From Gemmatimonadaceae bacterium (GTDB taxonomy: Bacteria > Gemmatimonadota > Gemmatimonadetes > Gemmatimonadales > Gemmatimonadaceae): a DNA stretch of 64,000 bases. Location of the stretch: contig DASQFN010000045.1 of NCBI GenBank assembly GCA_035633115.1, forward strand, positions 146,061 to 210,060, given 5' to 3'. Both the position numbers and the translations under genes were made by a program. The notes beneath the pieces are model-generated. The model had not been told where the DNA came from and did no database searches. It saw nothing but the letters and a program-made list of their open reading frames with translations. Positions 29,096 through 39,600 of the stretch are shown here, in pieces. How positions within the stretch are numbered: the first letter of the stretch is position 1; every line of letters begins with the position of its first letter.

Positions 29096-30034
29096 CTAGT
29101 GACATATCCGGCCGCCCGGATCCCAGATTCGCCCCTCCGTGTCCAGAAAAGCATGACGGTATTCCCCGTCGCCAAGCGTGAGTTTCAGAACCCCAAAATG
29201 GCCTTGAATCTGCACAGCCGAGCTTGGCGACAGCACACTGCGTACTCCTCGAAGGTCCGCCCCGCCGGTCCCCACGATTATCTGCGTGATGCCCCTTACG
29301 GTATCGGGGACGCCCGCCGGAGTCTGCGGATAGAAGCGCTCGTAGTGATGCTCATGACCGTTCACCACGAGATCGACTCCCGCCTCATACAGAATCGTCC
29401 ACAGCCCGTGCATTTGTGGACTGTCTCCGTGGCTTCCCGAGCTGAAAAGGGGCTTATGAAAATACGCCATCGTACATGGCTTCGCGTGATCCTTGAGGTC
29501 TTTGCGGAGCCACTCTTCCTGTCCCGCATCGGCGACTGAGCCAACTGTCAGCTCGCTGTTCAACGCGATCACATGCCATTCCCCGAGGTCATAGCTGTAA
29601 TACCCCTTACCTGCCGGGCCGGCTCGTTCGCCAAAGTACCTGTAGTATCCCGTGCCGCTCCGCATCTCGAAATCGTGATTGCCCGGCGTTGGATGAATCC
29701 ATTTCATGATGGATCTCGCTCTATTCCCCCACGACGGCGTGAAGCACCGCACGAAGAAATCGTCGTACCCTCTCGCGCCGGACGGATACGCATTGTCGCC
29801 GACGGTAAAGACCGCGTTCGGTACGTTCGCGGCGCTGTCGGCCTTGAGCACGCTGTCGACAAGCACTGCTGTTGCTTCATCTCCGACGCTCCCGCAGACC
29901 GCAATATCGCCGGCGCCGATCATCACCGCAGCGCCGGCGAGAGCGATCTCAGCAGCAGAAGCGCCGGCCGCTGGCGGCGTCTTGATCTCTGGAGGACAGG
30001 CGACGCCGAATAACGGAATCACGGCGAGCAGCAT
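29096..30034 (-). CDS. Secreted calcineurin-like metallophosphoesterase (lipoprotein)
   Basis: About 312 residues. Calcineurin-fold motifs in order: GAGDIA, VGDNAYPSG, TPGNHDFE, FHKPLFSSGSH and VNGHEHHYER, which supply the two-metal site. Resembles purple-acid-phosphatase-like exported phosphoesterases. A lipobox (LFGVAC) predicts export. The start is uncertain: ATG 30034 leaves almost no charged n-region, whereas ATT 30058 would add two Arg; longer starts overlap the upstream barrel gene. It follows the barrel protein by about 85 bp; in Bacteroidetes the two domains occur in one protein. Confidence 0.85.
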   Translation of the reverse strand: MLLAVIPLFGVACPPEIKTPPAAGASAAEIALAGAAVMIGAGDIAVCGSVGDEATAVLVDSVLKADSAANVPNAVFTVGDNAYPSGARGYDDFFVRCFTPSWGNRARSIMKWIHPTPGNHDFEMRSGTGYYRYFGERAGPAGKGYYSYDLGEWHVIALNSELTVGSVADAGQEEWLRKDLKDHAKPCTMAYFHKPLFSSGSHGDSPQMHGLWTILYEAGVDLVVNGHEHHYERFYPQTPAGVPDTVRGITQIIVGTGGADLRGVRSVLSPSSAVQIQGHFGVLKLTLGDGEYRHAFLDTEGRIWDPGGRICH

Positions 30035-30119
30035 CAGCGACCGATTCCGCAGCGTAATGCCCGATCGGTGCCTGCGATTGCCCTGCGACGGACTCGTTAT
30101 GGCTGTTTCTCTGCTTGCC

Positions 30120-32825
30120 TCAGAATGCAAACCCAAGACTGGTGAGGACGCGACGGTCGGGATTGTTCGTGTAAAGAACCGTGAGGCTGGTCTCGGGCCT
30201 GATGATCCCGATCCAGAATCCTGCCCCTGTGCCTTTGTGCCACCCGCCCGGCGATTCACCATCAACATAAACCCGCGCCATGTCGACGAAACCAAGAGCG
30301 CCGACGTCCAACGGAAGAATCAAGGGAAATTTCGCGATCGGAACGCGGAGCTCGCCACTGCCGTACAGCGAAGCGGCTCCGGCATATCGCTGCCGGTGCT
30401 CTGTACGGAGGGAGTTCGACCCGCCAATGAAAGCCGCGTCGAAGTAAGGGAATTCGCCGAACAGCTTTTTCCCGCCTGCCCGGAGGGCCACTACAGGACG
30501 CGTCAGCATGGGCACGGTGAGATACGCTGTCGCGACCGCCGCGAGCTCCTCGTACGCGCTTTCCGCGTCCCACATGCCGGGGTAATAGCTCCCGGTCAAA
30601 TCCAGGGTTCCCCAGAATGGCGGATCCTCCGGCGGAATCACTGTAAAGGGGCCTTTCGTCACTCCGGTATCGATGGTCATCCGGGTGTCGTGATAGAGCT
30701 TGAGCTGGAGCCCGGCCTGACCGAAAGTCGCGAAGCCGTACGGCCGCTCCTGCGCTATGAACCGATTTACGGCGCTATCCGTCGTCGTATAGCGCACGAT
30801 CGGCCCCAGCGACACATCGCTCTCGGGACCAAAGGAGAAACCCACCGCGGGGCGGAAGCTCCATTGCCGCTGTCGCACGTCGTAAAAGTCTCCCGTCAGG
30901 TTCGGCACGTCGTTTCCGAACCCGCGGAATTCAACGACCTCGAGCTGCGTCATTCTCGCCGCTGTGGGAATGTGAAGACCCGATTCTGCGAACCGGTTGT
31001 CCGTGTCGAGGCCGATGTCGAAACCACGGATTGTCGTCGAATACGCCGCTGTCGCTTTGATCATGCTGGCGTACGGGATCTTTCGGAAGCCGTATTTGTA
31101 GCGCGCGATGCCGATCTTCGGGACCAGGCCCAGGCCGTGACCGGTCTTGATGCCGACGACTGGACGGATGCTTGTGCCGCGGTCACGCTTCGGGGGAATC
31201 AGGGTGCCGTACGCGCTGACCCACGGACGGCGATTGAAGTCGAGCAGAGATTCGTCGACCTCCTCTTCCTCCTTTTCTTTCCCTTCCTCTTTCGGCTTAT
31301 CGGCTTTTCCCTGCGCGCCGGCGACATCGGGCTTGTCCGTTTTGTCGGCGTTTTCGGTCGTATCGGGCTCGTACCTGACCCCGCTCACACTCCCAACGTC
31401 ATAGAGCCGTGTGGGGTTGCTCCGGCCCCCGACCGTGGAGGAATCCACCATCGAGTTCTCGCCGTTGCCCCCGATGATTCGCACGGGAATGCTCTGCTGC
31501 ACTCGGCCTGTCACGAGCGCGACGTCATTGCCGCCGTGCAGGTAAAGACGGATTTCCCTTGTTTCCCGTGCGTCGAAGCGGCGCACGAAGTACGGCGGGT
31601 TGCTTCCCGACTGGAGGCTGACGTCGACGAATCCGTCGCCCGAGCGGACTGCGGTTGCCAGCTCGTCACCGTCGGTCGCGTGGACGTCCGCAACGGAGAA
31701 AAGCGTTTGGTAGTAACCGAGCGCGGTTGCCGGGAGCTGATCCCGGCGTGCCTTGAGCCTGGCCACAATCTCCGCGAAGGTGCCGGCGTATTCCCGAGGC
31801 ATGCCGCGCACCGCCTCCTCGATAACCGAATCGTTTACGCGTTGAACGATGCTGCGAGCCACCGAATCCCAGACCGATTTCTCCAACCCGACGAGGAGTC
31901 GGCGGTCGAACTCTATGGCGTTGTCGAACAGACCGGTAATGGGAGGATATGTGCTGTCGAAAGTCACGAGGCTGGGCAGGGCAAGTCGCGCGAGCCCGAG
32001 AAGCGTCCCACCGTACGAGACAAAGACCTTGTCCCGGTCACGGGAAATTGGAAACCATGGGCCGCCTGGGCGGAGTCGCGCCCATTTCCACTGACCCGGA
32101 TGACGGTCGTTATCGTTGAGCAGCATGTCGACGAGTCTCACCGTCAGCATCGCACGCGCATCCACGACGTGCACCGGCTCCTTGTTTATGTTCTTGAGCA
32201 AGTCCTCGGTGTTGGTGATGTCGACGGCGCGCGCGAACGCCGGAGTCGGATGGGGGGTGCTCGGATACTCCTCGATTGTGCCGAGTATTCCTCCGAACTC
32301 CTTGCGGAACTCGCCGAGGAGCGGATCGTCGGGCATCATTACGACAGTCGGGTTGGGATGGAGCACCCCGGTGGCATTCAGGAACGGCGGAGCTGCGACG
32401 GGCGCCGTCGGGTGTGAGGCGCTGCGAAGGTCGAGGCCTATGCTCTTGATGATTGTGCCGTCGAAGTAGTCCGGCATGCTGAGCAGTCTCTTGTAAATCG
32501 GCCGGAACACGTACTCCGAGCTGTCGGGCGCCATGAAGCGCAGGTTATTGGACTGCTTGCCGCCTCCCATCTTGGTTGGCTTAATGCCACCGGCAAATCG
32601 TCGCAGATCCAGAACCGGTACGCTGATAGGCGTTTCCCAGAGATCGCGGTAGTTGTCGCCGAGAAGCGCGCGGTGGAGGCCGCCGGCTTCGTACGCCGTG
32701 CTCGCCGCGACGACTGTGTCCTTGATGGCTGGCGGCGAGGAGGTCGCTTGCGACAGCGCGCTCGTCGGCGAGTATATGCTCAGAAGAAGGCCGATTGCTA
32801 TGGTAAGGCGGACGTTCAGGATCAT
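30120..32825 (-). CDS. Outer-membrane beta-barrel (BamA/TamA-like) with kinase-like N-terminal domain
   Basis: 901 residues with a signal peptide (1-25). Residues 40-470 match the conserved region that follows the phosphoesterase in large Bacteroidetes surface proteins. It has DNDRHPGQW at 238-246 and ISRDRDKVF at 260-268, reminiscent of HipA/Fam20-type catalytic DRH...N/Q and metal-binding DRD motifs; kinase activity is inference. An acidic/Lys linker lies at 490-525. Residues 530-901 look like a surface-antigen/Omp85 barrel (GGSNSLR-like motif, aromatic C-terminal Phe). ATGA overlap with the upstream lipoprotein gene. Confidence 0.82.
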   Translation of the reverse strand: MILNVRLTIAIGLLLSIYSPTSALSQATSSPPAIKDTVVAASTAYEAGGLHRALLGDNYRDLWETPISVPVLDLRRFAGGIKPTKMGGGKQSNNLRFMAPDSSEYVFRPIYKRLLSMPDYFDGTIIKSIGLDLRSASHPTAPVAAPPFLNATGVLHPNPTVVMMPDDPLLGEFRKEFGGILGTIEEYPSTPHPTPAFARAVDITNTEDLLKNINKEPVHVVDARAMLTVRLVDMLLNDNDRHPGQWKWARLRPGGPWFPISRDRDKVFVSYGGTLLGLARLALPSLVTFDSTYPPITGLFDNAIEFDRRLLVGLEKSVWDSVARSIVQRVNDSVIEEAVRGMPREYAGTFAEIVARLKARRDQLPATALGYYQTLFSVADVHATDGDELATAVRSGDGFVDVSLQSGSNPPYFVRRFDARETREIRLYLHGGNDVALVTGRVQQSIPVRIIGGNGENSMVDSSTVGGRSNPTRLYDVGSVSGVRYEPDTTENADKTDKPDVAGAQGKADKPKEEGKEKEEEEVDESLLDFNRRPWVSAYGTLIPPKRDRGTSIRPVVGIKTGHGLGLVPKIGIARYKYGFRKIPYASMIKATAAYSTTIRGFDIGLDTDNRFAESGLHIPTAARMTQLEVVEFRGFGNDVPNLTGDFYDVRQRQWSFRPAVGFSFGPESDVSLGPIVRYTTTDSAVNRFIAQERPYGFATFGQAGLQLKLYHDTRMTIDTGVTKGPFTVIPPEDPPFWGTLDLTGSYYPGMWDAESAYEELAAVATAYLTVPMLTRPVVALRAGGKKLFGEFPYFDAAFIGGSNSLRTEHRQRYAGAASLYGSGELRVPIAKFPLILPLDVGALGFVDMARVYVDGESPGGWHKGTGAGFWIGIIRPETSLTVLYTNNPDRRVLTSLGFAF

Positions 32826-33727
32826 GGGCGCCAGCGATAAAGTGTGATAGAGGCGGGTGAGTTCGACGCTTCGTCGCTAACGATGAGGAGGTTGTCGCTC
32901 GTGATGGCGACGCCCTCCGGCTGCGGGTGTTTGCCGGGCAGCTCTTCGGAGCGCTCGACCTGGCCCGCGGGAGTGATCTCGATCAGTGCCTTTTCCTGGG
33001 ATGAGATGAGAACGTAGTTGCCCGTTGCAGGATCGATCGTGATATCGGACGGATGCACGCCTTTCCAGCCGTTTGATCCGACGGCTTCGGACATCGGAAT
33101 GCTGAGCATGGTGAGCCTTGCCGAATCCGGTCCCTGAAGCCGCCACCGATAGATCACCAGCTGGTCGCGCGGCAGCTTCTTGGTAGTGCGCTTGCACGGC
33201 ATGACCAGCCACGCGCTGTCGCGCTGGAACGCGACGCCTTCGAACTCGCACTCCTTGCCCAGCCGCGTGTCGATCGTAGAGTAGCGAACTGCGGCATCGT
33301 TCGCTCCCTCCCTGAATTGATAAAGCGTGCCGTTGCTGGTGATCATGTAAATGTCGCTGCCGGCAAAGGTTATTCCCTCGAAGTCACCGGCAAGGCCGCT
33401 GCCGATTGTGAACTTTTTGAGAACTACGCCAGTCTTGGGGTTCAGCACAGTGACCCTGGCAAGCTCATCCCCATGCGCAAACAGCCTGCCGTCAGGTGTC
33501 AGCGCGATTCCCGAAATCTCCTGAAGCTCGGGTGGCATACTCCACATCGCCACGGGCGTCATCTTTCCCGGAGTCGAGTCTGCCTGTGCAAGACGGCGCT
33601 CCAGCAGTTGTTCCCGCTCCCGCTCCGCGGCCTTGATCTGTGCCGCGCTTGCCTGAGCGGACTCGCGGCAACCTGAGGCGGCGGCAACTGCGCCGAGGAC
33701 GAGTCCGAGAAGGCGGGCTGCTCTCAA
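32822..33727 (-). CDS. YjiK/SdiA-regulated-like beta-propeller lipoprotein
   Basis: 301 residues from TTG 33727, whose codon overlaps the stop of the upstream DUF4956 gene (TTGA). Lipoprotein signal with Cys in AAASGC, a charged coiled segment (AAQIKAAEREREQLLERR), then a propeller of the SdiA-regulated (YjiK) type with ELQEISGIALTPDGRLF, GDFEGITFAGSDIYMI, KECEFEGVAF and GVHPSDITID. The family is often called esterase-like but its activity is unproven. Coupled on both sides, so it works with DUF4956 and the barrel protein. Confidence 0.85.
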   Translation of the reverse strand: MRAARLLGLVLGAVAAASGCRESAQASAAQIKAAEREREQLLERRLAQADSTPGKMTPVAMWSMPPELQEISGIALTPDGRLFAHGDELARVTVLNPKTGVVLKKFTIGSGLAGDFEGITFAGSDIYMITSNGTLYQFREGANDAAVRYSTIDTRLGKECEFEGVAFQRDSAWLVMPCKRTTKKLPRDQLVIYRWRLQGPDSARLTMLSIPMSEAVGSNGWKGVHPSDITIDPATGNYVLISSQEKALIEITPAGQVERSEELPGKHPQPEGVAITSDNLLIVSDEASNSPASITLYRWRP

Positions 33728-34812
33728 GACTTTTTCCCGTCCTGACTCTGAAGCGGCTCCGCAAGCTCGAGATCCGCCGATGCGATCATGCCGTCGGAGT
33801 TGTTGTGAATTGCAGTCAGCACTTCGTCCCGCGGTACAGTCTTCTTCAGGCGCAGCAGATAATAGATCTGCGAAGGCTTTCCGGTATTCTGCACGACCTC
33901 GTCGAGCTTCCAACGTTTCGTCAGCTTCTGGAGCACCATCTCTGCCTGAGCCTGCGCTTCCGGGACATAGTCCGTGCTGATGGTCAGCACAGCGTTGTAG
34001 CGGGGCTTCTTGCTCTTACTCCCGATGACCTTGCGCACGCGGTCGAAACGGTCCGCCAGCACATCGGCCTTCTCAGGCGTCAGCGAGAGGACGAGATCAC
34101 GGTCGGGGATCTCGTGTGCACCAGTCTGGCTGGCAAGACTCTCCAAGGGCCCAGCCCACTGCGAGGAGGCGGTAGGCGTGAGGATGTTTCTGCCGTAGTC
34201 GTACCGCCAGGTGAGAAGCAGCAGAAGGTTGAAGACGATCGAGACGATCGCTCCCACGGCAAGTGACTGTACTCCCGCGGCGAACCCGACGCCGATGCTG
34301 AGGAAGACGAACACGAGATCACGCGTGTCACGCAGATTCGTCCGGAATCGCACTGCACCAACGACGCCGGCGAGGCTGAAGGCGAGAGCCAGGCTGTTCT
34401 GCACCACGATGATGATTCCAGCGACGACGATCGGCAGTATGATCAGCGTCTGGACCAGAGCCTGACTGTGACCCGGTATCGGGCGCGCCGACATGTAGAC
34501 CCACGAAACGGGCAGCATCAGCACGATCGTGCCAAGGAGAATGAGGAGTGTGACGATCGAGACCTCCCCCAGCGAACCGGCACCAAATCCGGCAACGCCT
34601 CGTTCATCGGCCACGAGCGCGTCGGGGAGGAGCTGCGGGCTACCTGCCGCCGTGTCTACACTTTTCCCCGCGACCTGGCGAATTATGTCGGGGAACAAAT
34701 ACCATAGAACAGCGACGACCACGGCGACGACTGCATAGTAGGCAAATAGTCGTCGCAGGGGACGGTCGGAGCCCTGTGTCATGATATCTATGATCTGCTT
34801 GAGCACGATCAT
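33724..34812 (-). CDS. DUF4956 membrane protein
   Basis: 362 residues from ATG 34812 (GGAGGG upstream). Several transmembrane helices, with the family hallmark GVVGAVRFRTNLRDTRDLVFVFLSIGVG. C-terminal soluble domain with a ferredoxin-like pattern (AVLTISTDYVPEAQAQAEMVLQ). In other bacteria DUF4956 genes sit beside VTC-type polyphosphate polymerases and CotH-like kinases, so a link to phosphate or polyphosphate at the membrane is plausible. First gene of the operon 34812 to 29096. Confidence 0.88.
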   Translation of the reverse strand: MIVLKQIIDIMTQGSDRPLRRLFAYYAVVAVVVAVLWYLFPDIIRQVAGKSVDTAAGSPQLLPDALVADERGVAGFGAGSLGEVSIVTLLILLGTIVLMLPVSWVYMSARPIPGHSQALVQTLIILPIVVAGIIIVVQNSLALAFSLAGVVGAVRFRTNLRDTRDLVFVFLSIGVGFAAGVQSLAVGAIVSIVFNLLLLLTWRYDYGRNILTPTASSQWAGPLESLASQTGAHEIPDRDLVLSLTPEKADVLADRFDRVRKVIGSKSKKPRYNAVLTISTDYVPEAQAQAEMVLQKLTKRWKLDEVVQNTGKPSQIYYLLRLKKTVPRDEVLTAIHNNSDGMIASADLELAEPLQSQDGKKS

Positions 34813-34949
34813 GGTGCCCTCCAATGCAATTTGGACGCCGGTTTGACGCTGCAGTGTGCTGAGCAGTGGCTCGCTACGCAATGGCGGGGTAAATTCCGGG
34901 CTCGCCCGCCGCTACGGCCCGATAAAACCCGCCAAACTGGGAAACATCA

Positions 34950-35561
34950 TTGAAGCTCATTCCACGTGACGAACAGTTTTACGACATGTTCCTGGCCGTT
35001 GCGCAGCGGCTCACTGGCTCGGCAACGCTGCTTCATGAGGTGTTCAAGAACCCCGCGGCGCTGGAGGAGAACGTTGCGCGGATCAAGGCGCTCGAGCACG
35101 AAGCCGACAATCTCACGCACGATGTGGTCGACCGCATCGACACGACGTTCGTCACGCCCTTCGACCGCGAAGACATCCACGAGCTGGCCCGAGCGCTGGA
35201 CGACGTCGTCGATCTGATCGACGGCGCGGCGCGCCGGACGGCCATCTTTCACATCAAGGAAGCGACACCGTTCGGCGTCACGCTGTCCGACGTCCTGATG
35301 CGCTCGGCCCGTTGCATCGAAGAAACCGTCGCGAAGATGAAGGATCCAAAGGTGGTTCATGCCGGCAATCGCCAACTGAAGCTGCTGGAAGAGGAGGGAG
35401 ACGCGATCTATCACGACGCGCTCGAGGGCCTGTTCGCGCAGACTACCGATGCGATTCTCGTCATCAAGTGGAAGGAGCTGTACGACAAGATCGAGGACGC
35501 CATCGACCACTGCGAAGACGTCGGCAGCGTTCTGCGCAGCATCTCACTCAAGAACGCATAA
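34950..35561 (+). CDS. DUF47 / PhoU-like regulator of phosphate transport
   Basis: 203-residue all-helical protein of the DUF47 family, usually partnered with a Pit-type phosphate permease. Features include EHEADNLTHDVVDRIDTTFVTPFDREDIHELARALDDVVD and the metal-binding Glu/Asp/His repeats of the PhoU-like fold. TTG 34950 is the only start that gives a full N-terminal helix. The Pit gene begins 3 bp downstream. Probably regulates permease activity at the inner membrane. Confidence 0.93.
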   Translation: MKLIPRDEQFYDMFLAVAQRLTGSATLLHEVFKNPAALEENVARIKALEHEADNLTHDVVDRIDTTFVTPFDREDIHELARALDDVVDLIDGAARRTAIFHIKEATPFGVTLSDVLMRSARCIEETVAKMKDPKVVHAGNRQLKLLEEEGDAIYHDALEGLFAQTTDAILVIKWKELYDKIEDAIDHCEDVGSVLRSISLKNA

Positions 35562-35564
35562 GCC

Positions 35565-36602
35565 GTGCTTTCCTACGTAGTCGCGATCATCGTCGTGGCT
35601 CTTGTCTTCGATTTCATCAACGGGTTTCACGATTCGGCGAACTCAATCGCTACGATCGTCGGCACGCGCGTGCTGAATCCTGTTGCGGCTGTGATCTGGG
35701 CGGCATTCTTCAATTTCATCGCGGCGTTTTTCTTCACGACGGCCGTGGCCAAAGCGATCGGCAAGGGCCTGATCGATTTGAACATCGTGACCCCGAGTGT
35801 CATCCTGGCGGGCCTGCTCGGGGCAATCGTGTGGGATCTCATCACGTGGGCGTACGGGATTCCGTCGAGCTCGTCGCACGCGCTCATTGGCGGGTATGCC
35901 GGCGCGGCGATAGCCAAGGCGGGAATGGCCGCGATCCTGTGGGGTAAGAAATGGATCGAGACGCTCTCCTTCATTGTTGTCTCGCCGCTGTTCGGCTTCA
36001 CTCTCGGCTTTTTGCTGATGGTCCTCGTCTACTGGACGTTCAGCCGAACGAGTCCCTCGCGAGTCAATAAGGTTTTCAAACGCGGGCAGCTCCTGAGCTC
36101 GGCAATGTTTTCTCTGGCACACGGCAGCAATGACGCGCAGAAGACGATGGGCATCATCGTCGGCCTCCTGGTCTCCGTCGAGCCGCTTCTCGCAAAGGAG
36201 ACGGGCTGGCTGGCCCGTCTTTACGTTCCGAACGCCGATAACATTCCTCTCTGGGTCGTCCTTTCGGCACACACGGCGATCGCGCTGGGAACTTTGTTTG
36301 GCGGCTGGCGAATCGTCCACACGATGGGCTCACGCATCACCAAGCTGAGGCCGGTTGGCGGCTTCTGCGCAGAGGGTGCCGGTGCCATCAGCATAATCAT
36401 GGCGACAAACCTCGGGATTCCGGTCAGCACAACGCACACGATTACTGGTGCGATAGTCGGGGTCGGAGCGACCAACCGGCTCAGCGCGGTGAGATGGGGT
36501 GTGGCGGGCAGGATCGTATGGGCATGGGTTCTGACGATTCCCGCATCCGGGCTTATCGCCGCAGGGTGCTATTACCTGCTCGCCGCGTTCGTGTCGGTGT
36601 AA
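35565..36602 (+). CDS. pit: Low-affinity inorganic phosphate transporter (Pit family)
   Basis: 345 residues, about 10 transmembrane helices. PiT signatures appear in both halves: FDFINGFHDSANSIATIV near the N-terminus and FSLAHGSNDAQKTMGII in the second, matching the inverted duplication of this family. GTG start directly after the DUF47 stop. Imports metal-phosphate or phosphate with H+ or Na+. Supplies phosphate that the nearby ppk1 could store. Confidence 0.95.
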   Translation: MLSYVVAIIVVALVFDFINGFHDSANSIATIVGTRVLNPVAAVIWAAFFNFIAAFFFTTAVAKAIGKGLIDLNIVTPSVILAGLLGAIVWDLITWAYGIPSSSSHALIGGYAGAAIAKAGMAAILWGKKWIETLSFIVVSPLFGFTLGFLLMVLVYWTFSRTSPSRVNKVFKRGQLLSSAMFSLAHGSNDAQKTMGIIVGLLVSVEPLLAKETGWLARLYVPNADNIPLWVVLSAHTAIALGTLFGGWRIVHTMGSRITKLRPVGGFCAEGAGAISIIMATNLGIPVSTTHTITGAIVGVGATNRLSAVRWGVAGRIVWAWVLTIPASGLIAAGCYYLLAAFVSV

Positions 36603-36610
36603 GATCTCAG

Positions 36611-39600
36611 ATGCTTCGTCCACCCGGAGCTTCGGCCGCAGCACTGCTCGGCGCTTTTGCGATCGTCTCGTGCACTACGGCTGCGCCGCCGCGTCTGGGC
36701 CCTGAGACAGGAGATACCCGCGATATCGTCGTCGTGTCGACAACGGACGTGCATGGGCGAGTAAGAGGCTGGGACTATTACGCGGATTCGGCGGAATCGC
36801 TGCGCGGGTTGACGCGAGCCGCAACAATCGTCGATTCCGTGCGCGCGGCGAATCCGGGGAGTGTGATTCTCCTGGACGCCGGCGACATGCTGCAGGGTAA
36901 CCCGCTCGCCTACGTCGCGGCGCGCGTCGCACCGGAGCGCCCGAGCCCGATAGTGAGCGCCATGAATGTCATGCGGTACGACGCGGCCGCGATAGGCAAC
37001 CACGAGTACAACTACGGAGTTCCGTACCTCCAGCGCGCAGTCAGAGAAGCGCGCTTTCCGTTCCTGTCGGCCAACACATATCGGCCCGATGGCACGCATG
37101 CATTCAGGCCGTGGACGATTGTCGAGCGCCGAGACGTCAGAGTCGGAATCATCGGGGCGACCACGCCCGGAGTGATGATATGGGATGCGGAGAACGTGCG
37201 TGGCCGCGTAAGGCTCGGCGATATAGTCCCCGCAGTGCGATCGGCGGTTCGCGAGGTGAAGGCGGCAGGTGCACACGTGGTTGTGGTGACGATCCACTCC
37301 GGACTGGCCGGGCCGTCGAGCTACGACACAGTCGCGACTGGAGTTCCGAGCGAAAATGTATCAGCGCGGATTGCGCGCGAGATCCCGGGCATCGATCTCG
37401 TCGTCTTCGGCCACTCGCACAGAGAGACACCGGAGCTGAGAATCGGCACGACGCTCCTCGTGCAGCCCAAGAACTGGGCGACGAGTGTCGGCATTGCGCA
37501 CCTCAATGTGGTCCCGAGCGGTGCGGGCTGGCGAGTTGCCCGATCGCGGAGCACGGTCGTGCAGGCTGCGCGGCACGCGGAGCACGCGTCGGTGGCTGCC
37601 GTCACAGCGGAGAGCCACAGGCGGACCGTGGCTTATGCGAACACGGCGATCGGCTCGACGCCTGTTGCGTGGAGGGGAGACTCTGCACGCCTGCGCGACA
37701 CTCCACTCATCGACTTCATTCTCGAGACTCAGCGCAATGCGGCCGGGGCCGATCTCGCTTCGACTGCTGCGTTCACGCTCGATGCGTCACTCGATGCCGG
37801 GCCGGTCACCGTCGCAGAGCTAGCCAGACTCTATCCGTACGACAATACGCTCCGGGCCGTGAAGATCAGCGGGAAACAGCTCCGCGATTATCTGGAGTTC
37901 AGCAGTCGTTATTACGCCTCGGTGGAACAAGGGCCCACGGGCTCGCGGCCGGTGGTCGATCCTGCCATCCCAGGCGACAACTTCGATATTGTCGCCGGCG
38001 CTGACTACACGATCGACCTTACCCGGCCGGTCGGCTCGCGCATCACCGCGCTCACAGTGAAGGGGAGACGGGTTGCCGAGCGCGACAGCTTTACCTTGGC
38101 GCTTAACAACTACCGGCAGACGGGCGGTGGCGGATACGCAATGCTCAGCGGTGCTCCGGTTGTCTACGACAAACAGCAGGAAATCCGCCAGCTGCTGATA
38201 GACCAGGTGCAGACCCGACGAACCATCCGCCCCGAGGATTTCTTCACGCAGAACTGGAGGCTTGTGTATCCCGGTAGTGCGAGTGGCGCGGCGCCATCGG
38301 GCGGTACCGCCGGCGACGTGGATCGATCCACTCCGCTCGCTCCCGGCACGCCCCGTCTTCGCATCATCGCGACGAACGACTTTCACGGGGCGCTCGAGCC
38401 GCGAGCTGACGCGGGCGGCGTGATGCGCGGCGGTGCGGCATATGTCGCGGCGATGATCGAAGCGGCGCGAAAAGAATGCGCTCCCAGCTGCCAGACGCTG
38501 CTCCTCGACGGTGGCGACATGTTCCAGGGGACGCCCGCGTCCAACCTCGCGTTCGGCCGTCCGGTCGTCGATTACTACAACAGGATGGGCTACGTCGCCG
38601 CCGCGCTCGGCAACCACGAATTCGACTGGGGCACCGATACTCTGCGGGCGCGCATGCGCGATGCGAGGTACGCGATACTGGGCGCGAACGTGAGATACAC
38701 CGACGGACGCGATGTGCCGTGGATTCCCGACGACACACTGGTGACGCTCGGCGGCACGAAAGTCGGAGTGGTCGGTTTTGCGACAGTGCTGACACCGACC
38801 ACGACACGCGCCGCGAACGTCACAGGGTTGCGATTCGACGATCCGGCGCCAATAGTCAGTACCCGCGTGCGAACACTTCGCGAGCGCGGAGCGGACATCA
38901 TTGTCGTCGTTGCTCATGCCGGCGCGTTCTGCAATAGCACGGGTACAGGCGGCTGCGAGGGCGAGATAATCGAATTCGCGCGCAAGCTGACCGAGCGGGT
39001 AGACGCGATCGTAAGCGGTCATACACACAGCCTCGTGGATCATGCCGTAAACGGAATCCCGGTCGTTCAGGCGCGGTCGAGCGGACGCGCGATTGCCGTG
39101 ATCGACATTCCGCTGGCCAACGGTAAGCCGGCCACGGGCGCGTATGGGGAGGTGCGCGATGTTGTGGTGTCCGCTGTCTCTCCGGACCCGCGGATCGCAG
39201 CGCTCGTCAAGGATGCTACCGACCGTGTAGCCCCGTTCGTGAACCGCAGGGTGGCGGAGATCGCGACAGCGCTCGGGCGCGAGGGGGCCCAGTATCCGCT
39301 CGGGAATCTGATTGCCGATGCGCAACGGTGGGCAGGCAAGGGTGACGTAGCGATCATGAACAACGGAGGCATTCGGGCAAGCCTGCGCGCAGGAACAGCG
39401 ACGTATGGATCGCTGTTCGAGGTGCAGCCATTCGGGAATGTGCTCTATAGCCTGAAAATGACGGGCTCTCAGCTGAAGGAATATCTGGAGCGGCTCGTCA
39501 ACCGCGACGAGCTGAGAGCGCACGTGAGCGGAGTCACGATCGGATACAATCCCGAGCTGCCGCGGGGACAAAGGATCGTGACACTGAGACTTCCAGCGGG

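Noticed and set aside
29706..32417. 903-codon open frame on the plus strand, antisense to the barrel protein
   Set aside because: GC-rich codon bias leaves long antisense frames open. The product has no domain, and the opposite strand has a signal peptide, conserved motifs and a barrel.
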